Shown in pieces: positions 1-6,100 of a DNA stretch of 8,883 nucleotides. The stretch comes from Bacteroidales bacterium (lineage in GTDB: Bacteria; Bacteroidota; Bacteroidia; Bacteroidales; Tenuifilaceae), in contig WBUV01000100.1 in NCBI GenBank assembly GCA_008933525.1, positions 1 through 8,883 on the forward strand, read 5' to 3'. Within the stretch, counting starts at the first letter, position 1; each line of letters opens with the position of its first letter. Below the pieces are notes generated by a model. That model made no database searches. It was not told the DNA's origin and saw only the letters and a list, made by a program, of their open reading frames with translations. The translations under genes were made by a program, and so were the position numbers.

Positions 1-1
1 G

Positions 2-3000
2 TTGTATAGTGGAATTAATCCCGACGACGTTTCTGTAACTAATAACGATAATGATATTGCAGGCATAACCGTTACGCCTACTAATTTAACAACAAATGAG
101 AATGGTAGCTCTGTTACATTTAGTATTGTTCTCAATACTCAACCAACTTCTAATGTAACAATATCATTATCGTCGAATAATACGAACGAGGGAACAATAT
201 CTGTTTCGTCAGTCACGTTTACAACAGCAAACTGGAATGCTGCTCAAACCATCGCAGTAACCCCTGTTGATGACGATGTTGACGATGACGACATCACCTA
301 TTCTATTGTAACTGGAAACGCATCAAGCACTGATGCAAACTTCAATAATAGAGCCGTTGATGATGTAACTGTAGTTAACAGAGATAACGATACTGCAGGT
401 TTCATTTTTAGCCAAACATCGGGGTTAACAACTACCGAGGTTGGAGGAACAGCCACCTTTACTGTTCGATTGTCTAGTAAACCTCTATCGGATGTATCTT
501 TCACCTTAAGTTCAAGTAACACAAACGAAGGAACGGTGTCTCCGGTAACAATTACTTTTACACCATCTAATTGGAGCGTTGCCCAAACCGTTACAATAAC
601 AGGTGTTGACGATCTGATTGACGATGATAATGTTAACTATACTATTATTACCAGTGCAGCAACAAGCTCTGATACGAAGTACTCAGGAATGGCTGTGCCC
701 GATGTATCTGTTGTAAATACTGATAACGATACAGCAGGAGTTACGGTTAACCCTACTGCAGGATTAAATACTACCGAGGCCGGAGGTGTTGCAACTTTCT
801 CAGTTAGGTTAAATACTCAACCAACCTCTAACGTAACAATATCAATAAGTTCAAATAACTTGAACGAAGGTACTGTTTCACCTGCATCAATAACTTTTAC
901 TTCATTAAACTGGAACGAATTGCAAACCGTTACCATTACTGGTGTCGACGATGACATTGACGATGGCAATGTGGCATATTCAATTATCACTGGAAACACA
1001 ACAAGTACTGATCCTAAGTATAATGGGTTAAATGTGCCCGATGTGAGTGTGACAAACATTAATAACGATACTGCCGGAATTACTTTAAGCAGAACGTCAG
1101 GATTGGTTACTACAGAATTAGGTGGGTCGGATTCGTTTACAATTAGACTCAGCACTCGCCCAATCGCCAATGTTACCATAAGTTTCTCGTCGAGCAATAC
1201 TGCTGAAGGAACTGTAGCTCCGCTGAGTATAACATTCAACAGTAGCAATTGGAACACCCCTCAAACAGTTACAGCATCTGGTGTTAATGATGACGTGGAC
1301 GATGACAATGTTCTTTATAATATTATTACATCTGCCGCAGTAAGTGCCGATTCAAGGTACAACGGGCTTAATCCTGCCGATGTTTCGGTTACCAATACTG
1401 ATGATGATCTTGCCGGGTTTACAATAACTCCATTAGCAGGCTTGGAGACCAATGAGTCTGGCACATCAACAACCTTTAGTGTTCGTTTAAATACACGTCC
1501 TACAACAAACGTTACCTTAGCCTTAAGTTCCAGTAATACAGCTGAAGGTATTGTTTCTCCAATGAGTTTAACTTTTACTCCTTCGAACTGGAGTACCGAA
1601 CAGCAGGTAACTATAACTGGAGTCGATGATTTTGTTGCCGACGGCAATAAAGTTTTCTCAATTGTAACAGCTCCTGTGGTAAGTACCGATGGCAAGTATA
1701 ACAATCTGAATCCTTCAGATGTATCGGTTACTAACAACGATAATGATGTAGTTGGTATAACAGTAAATCCAGTAAGTGGATTGTTCACCACTGAGGCTGG
1801 AGGGCAAGCAAAATTCTCAATCCGATTGTCTAGCCAACCAGCTGCAAGTGTTGTTATTACAGTTACAACTAGTAATTCGCTGGAAGGTGTTCCTAGCCCT
1901 TCAACATTAACCTTTACCTCTGCAAATTGGGATTTTTTACAGGAAGTCACTGTAACCGGCCAGAACGATGATGTTGATGACGATGATGTTGCTTATTCAA
2001 TAATAAAGCAATCGGTAGTAAGTTCCGATCCTTTGTATAATAACATAGATTTACAGAGCGTTTCCCTAGTAAATAGGGATGACGATAATGCAGGATATTT
2101 ATTTTCTACAACATCTGTTAGCTATTCGGAGTCCGATGCGCCAATCAGTGTAACTGTTTCTTTGCGTTCGAAACCAACAAGCAATGTTCAATTTGATTTA
2201 GTTTCGGATAATACAGCAAAAGGAACCGTAAGCCCTGCAAATTTAATTTTTACTCCTGAACTTTGGAATGTTGATCAAACCATAACAATTACACCAGTCG
2301 ATAATTTCATTATGGATGGTAATGCTGCGCTTAGCATCACAACTTCATTGCCAACAACAGCAGACCCTAAATACACTTCATTAAATCCGCCGGATATTTC
2401 TGTTAATGTTACCGATAACGATGTGGCTGGTATAAGCGTTTCGTCCATATCAGGCAATACGCGGGAGGATGGTACTCAAGCAACATTTACTGTTGTGCTT
2501 ACAAGCGAACCAACTAGCGATGTTTCTATTGCAATATCATCGAGCGATACAGGCGAAGGAACTGTTCTGCCTGCAAGTTTAGTTTTTACACCTGCAAATT
2601 GGAGTACACCAAGAACTGTCACCGTAACAGGTGTAGCCGACTTGGCTGCCGACGGAAATCAATCCTATACCATTATTTTGGCTACAGCAACAAGTCTCGA
2701 TCCTATGTATGATGGTGTTGATCCAGTTGATGTAACAGTCATTAACATAGACACAGATCAGGCTGGAGTAAACGTATTTCCTATTAGTGGGTTGGAAACC
2801 AATGAAGCTGGTAAGATAGAAACGTTCATGATCAGTTTGAATACAATTCCCACAAGCGATGTTAAAATAAACTTCGTTTCGAGCGATACAGGTGAGGGAA
2901 CTGTTTCTCCTGCTTCATTTACATTTAATAATACCAATTGGGACACTCCCCAAATTATTACTTTGACAGGGGTTGACGATAACGACCCAGATGGAGATCA

Positions 3001-3100
3001 ACCCTATACCATTCATATTTCGGTTGACGCATCGTGCATTGAGCCCAACTATTCGGGTTTAACGATCGATAATGTTTCCGCTACAAACCTTGACGATGTT
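2..3100 (+). repeat. Array of nine complete (plus one partial) ~113-residue Calx-beta-like repeats
   Basis: Unit starts, cut at the Gly after the conserved acidic tail, are 62, 398, 737, 1076, 1415, 1754, 2093, 2429 and 2765. Bases 2-61 are the end of an earlier unit, so the array continues upstream. Units are 336 or 339 bases. Each unit reads: G-[IVF]-x-V, a T-x-E-x-G-G turn, F-[ST]-V-x-L, SS-[ND]-x-x-EGTVSP, LTFTxxNWxxxQTVTITG, an Asp-rich loop such as VDDDVDDDD, Y-[ST]-I, and DVSVTNxDND at the end. This order resembles Calx-beta domains, Ca2+-binding beta sandwiches found in bacterial surface proteins; the assignment is from motif order, not a profile search. The acidic loop is eroded in the units starting 1415, 2093 and 2429, which may have weaker metal binding. 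The unit starting 2765 is divergent and has the only Cys of the array. Confidence 0.85.
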
Positions 3101-6100
3101 GCTCCCAGACCTGTTGACGATAATTCCTCAACTGACGAAAAAACAGCCATCATTATTGATGTTCTAAGTAATGACCTTGGATTGGATAAAGGAGTTTTGT
3201 CTGTAACCATTGTATCGCAACCAACAAATGGTGTGGTCGTGGTTGAGTCCGATAATAGAATTAAGTATACTCCAAATGGCTTGTTCAATGGCGTTGAAAC
3301 TTTCGTTTACCGTGTTACAGATAATAACGCAGCGTATGGCGATGCAACAGTTTCTGTGAATGTGACATTTGTTAACGATATTCCTGTTGCAGTAACTGAT
3401 AGTAGAGGAACCAGTTTGAATACTCCTGTTGTTGTCGATGTTCTTTTCAACGATTATGGATTGGAGGACGGTGGTATTGTTGTTTCGATTTCGGAATTGC
3501 CTGAAGTATTGAAAGGTTCCGCAGTTGCAAATGCTGATAATACAGTAACATTTACCCCCGCAACCGGTTACCTTGGCATAGCAACCTTTAAGTATAAAGT
3601 AACCGATGCTAACGCCGATGAATCCGAAGCAGTTGTTACAATTAATGTAAGAACAGTTAACCACGTTCCTGATGCTGTTGACGACAATGCTTCTACTATT
3701 ATCAATACTGCTAAAATAATAAATGTTCTTGCTAACGATAGCGGATTGGAAGATGGGTACAAAGATCTTAGAGTTTACCAAAGTCCTAGCAGTGGTGTGG
3801 TTGTGGTTATTGCAAACCGAACTGTAACCTATACTCCAAACAATGGATTTATTGGTTCTGATAACTTCAAGTATCTGCTCGAGGATGCCGATGGAGATTA
3901 CGATATTGCTACTGTTACAGTAAGCGTGACCGCTAAACCAAATTATATCCCAGTGGCTCGTGACGATTCAAGAGGAACATCGTTCAATACAGCTGTTATT
4001 GTGGATGTATTGTTCAACGACACTGGATTAGAGGATGGTGTTGCTACTGTAACAATAACCTCAGCCCCAGTAAATGGTGTCACCATTGTTAATCCCGATT
4101 TCACAGTAACTTATACTCCAGATAATGGCTATGTTGGAACTGAGACATTTGGCTATCAGGTTTGCGATATTGATGGTGATTGCTCATCGGCAAACGTGCG
4201 AGTTAATGTTAAGGCTGGTATAAATGTTGTTCCTGTGGCTGTTAACGATAAAGATTCTACGTATACCAATACGCCTAAAAAAATAAATGTATTGGCTAAC
4301 GATAGAGGCTTGGAAGATGGATTTAAGAGTATTACTATTAAAACCAACCCAGTTTTAGGAAGTGTCACCGTTAATGCCGATAGAACGATTACGTATACCC
4401 CGACATATATGTTTATTGGAACGGAAACATTCCAGTACATAATAGAGGATATTGATGGTGATTATTCAATGGCAACGGTTGAAGTGTTAGTGAAAGAACG
4501 CCCCGACTTTAAGCCTGTTGCATTAGATGATAGAAGAGGTTGTAGTTTTGAGCAACCAGTTATTGTTGATGTTTTATTTAACGATACAGGTTTAGATGAT
4601 GCTCCTGTTGCTGTTACAATTAAAGATCTTCCAACCCAAGGTACTGCTGTTGTTAATATTGATAATACTGTAACCTTTACTCCTGCAACAGCTTTTGTTG
4701 GAACAATGACATTTACCTATACTGTAACCGATGCCGATGGCGATAGCGATGACGCAACAGTAACTATAAATGTTAAGGCAGGAATCAACAATGTACCGTT
4801 TGCAGTTAACGATAATGCTACAACAATTATCAATCAATCTGTCGAAATTAATGTTTTGGCAAACGACAGAGGTCTCGACGATGGTTTTGGTGGTATTTAT
4901 ATTTATAAAGCACCGTTATTCGGAACAGCAACTGTAAATGCTAATAGAACTATCACCTATACTCCAAGTTACATGTTTGTTGGTACTGAGACATTCCAAT
5001 ACTATATTGAAGATGTTGATGGTGATTACTCTTTAGCAACGGTTACAATTACCGTTACTGAACGACCAGATTACATCCCTGTTGCAAACGACGACCGTCG
5101 TGGTGGTAGTTTTAACACTCCAACCATTATTGATGTATTGTTTAACGATACAGGCCTTCAGGATGTTCCTGTGGTTGTAAGTATTAGCCAAATCCCTGCA
5201 CTAGGAACGGCCATTGCTAACCCCGACGGAACAGTTACATATACCCCTGAAGTAGATTATGTAGGAGTGATAACTTTCCGTTATACAGTTACAGATGCAG
5301 ATGGAGATAGCGATGATGCCCTTGTAACTGTTTCCGTTAAGGCTGGTGTAAATGTAGTTCCATTGGCTAATAACGATAATGCTTCAACACTCGTAAATAC
5401 ACCTATCGATATTAATGTCCTAGCAAACGATGGTGGCCTTGACGATGGTTTTGGAAATCTAATTATTCATAAAGCCCCGGTTTATGGCTCTGTAATTATA
5501 AATGCTAATAGAACAATTACCTACACCCCAAGCTATATGTTCGTTGGAACCGAAACATTCCAATATATAGTTGAGGACGTAGATGGTGATTATTCAATGG
5601 CTACGGTTACTGTCACTGTAACTGATCGCCCCGATTATCAACCTATGGCAGTCGACGATAGGCGTGGATGTAGCTTTAACGAGTCAGTTGTTGTTGATGT
5701 ACTATTTAACGACTCTGGATTGGACGATGTGCCAATAACCGTTACTATCAAAGATTTTCCAGCGCAAGGTTCTGCGACAGTTAATCCAGCGGACAACCTT
5801 GTTACATTCACCCCTGCAACTGGATTCGTTGGAACCATGACATTTACCTACACTGTAACCGATGCCGATGGCGATAGCGATGATGCAACCGTTACAATAA
5901 ATGTGAAATCGGGAACCAATAATATTCCTGTAGCAGTAAACGACAATGCCTCTACAACTATTAATAAAGCTGTCGATATAAACGTTTTAGCAAACGATGG
6001 AGGTTTGGACGATGGTTTTGGAAGCCTTACTATTTATAAAGCTCCAGCATTTGGAACTGTTGTAGTAAATGCTAATAGAACAATTACCTATACTCCAAGC

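Noticed and set aside
3164..3781. A 205-codon minus-strand open frame, the longest of many antisense frames in the window.
   Set aside because: Its translation is a low-complexity Asn/Cys/Ile/Ser-rich string opposite well-conserved repeat domains, with no recognisable motif. It is a by-product of the Asp/Asn/Val/Thr codons on the + strand. The other antisense frames, including 1315-1950, are explained the same way.
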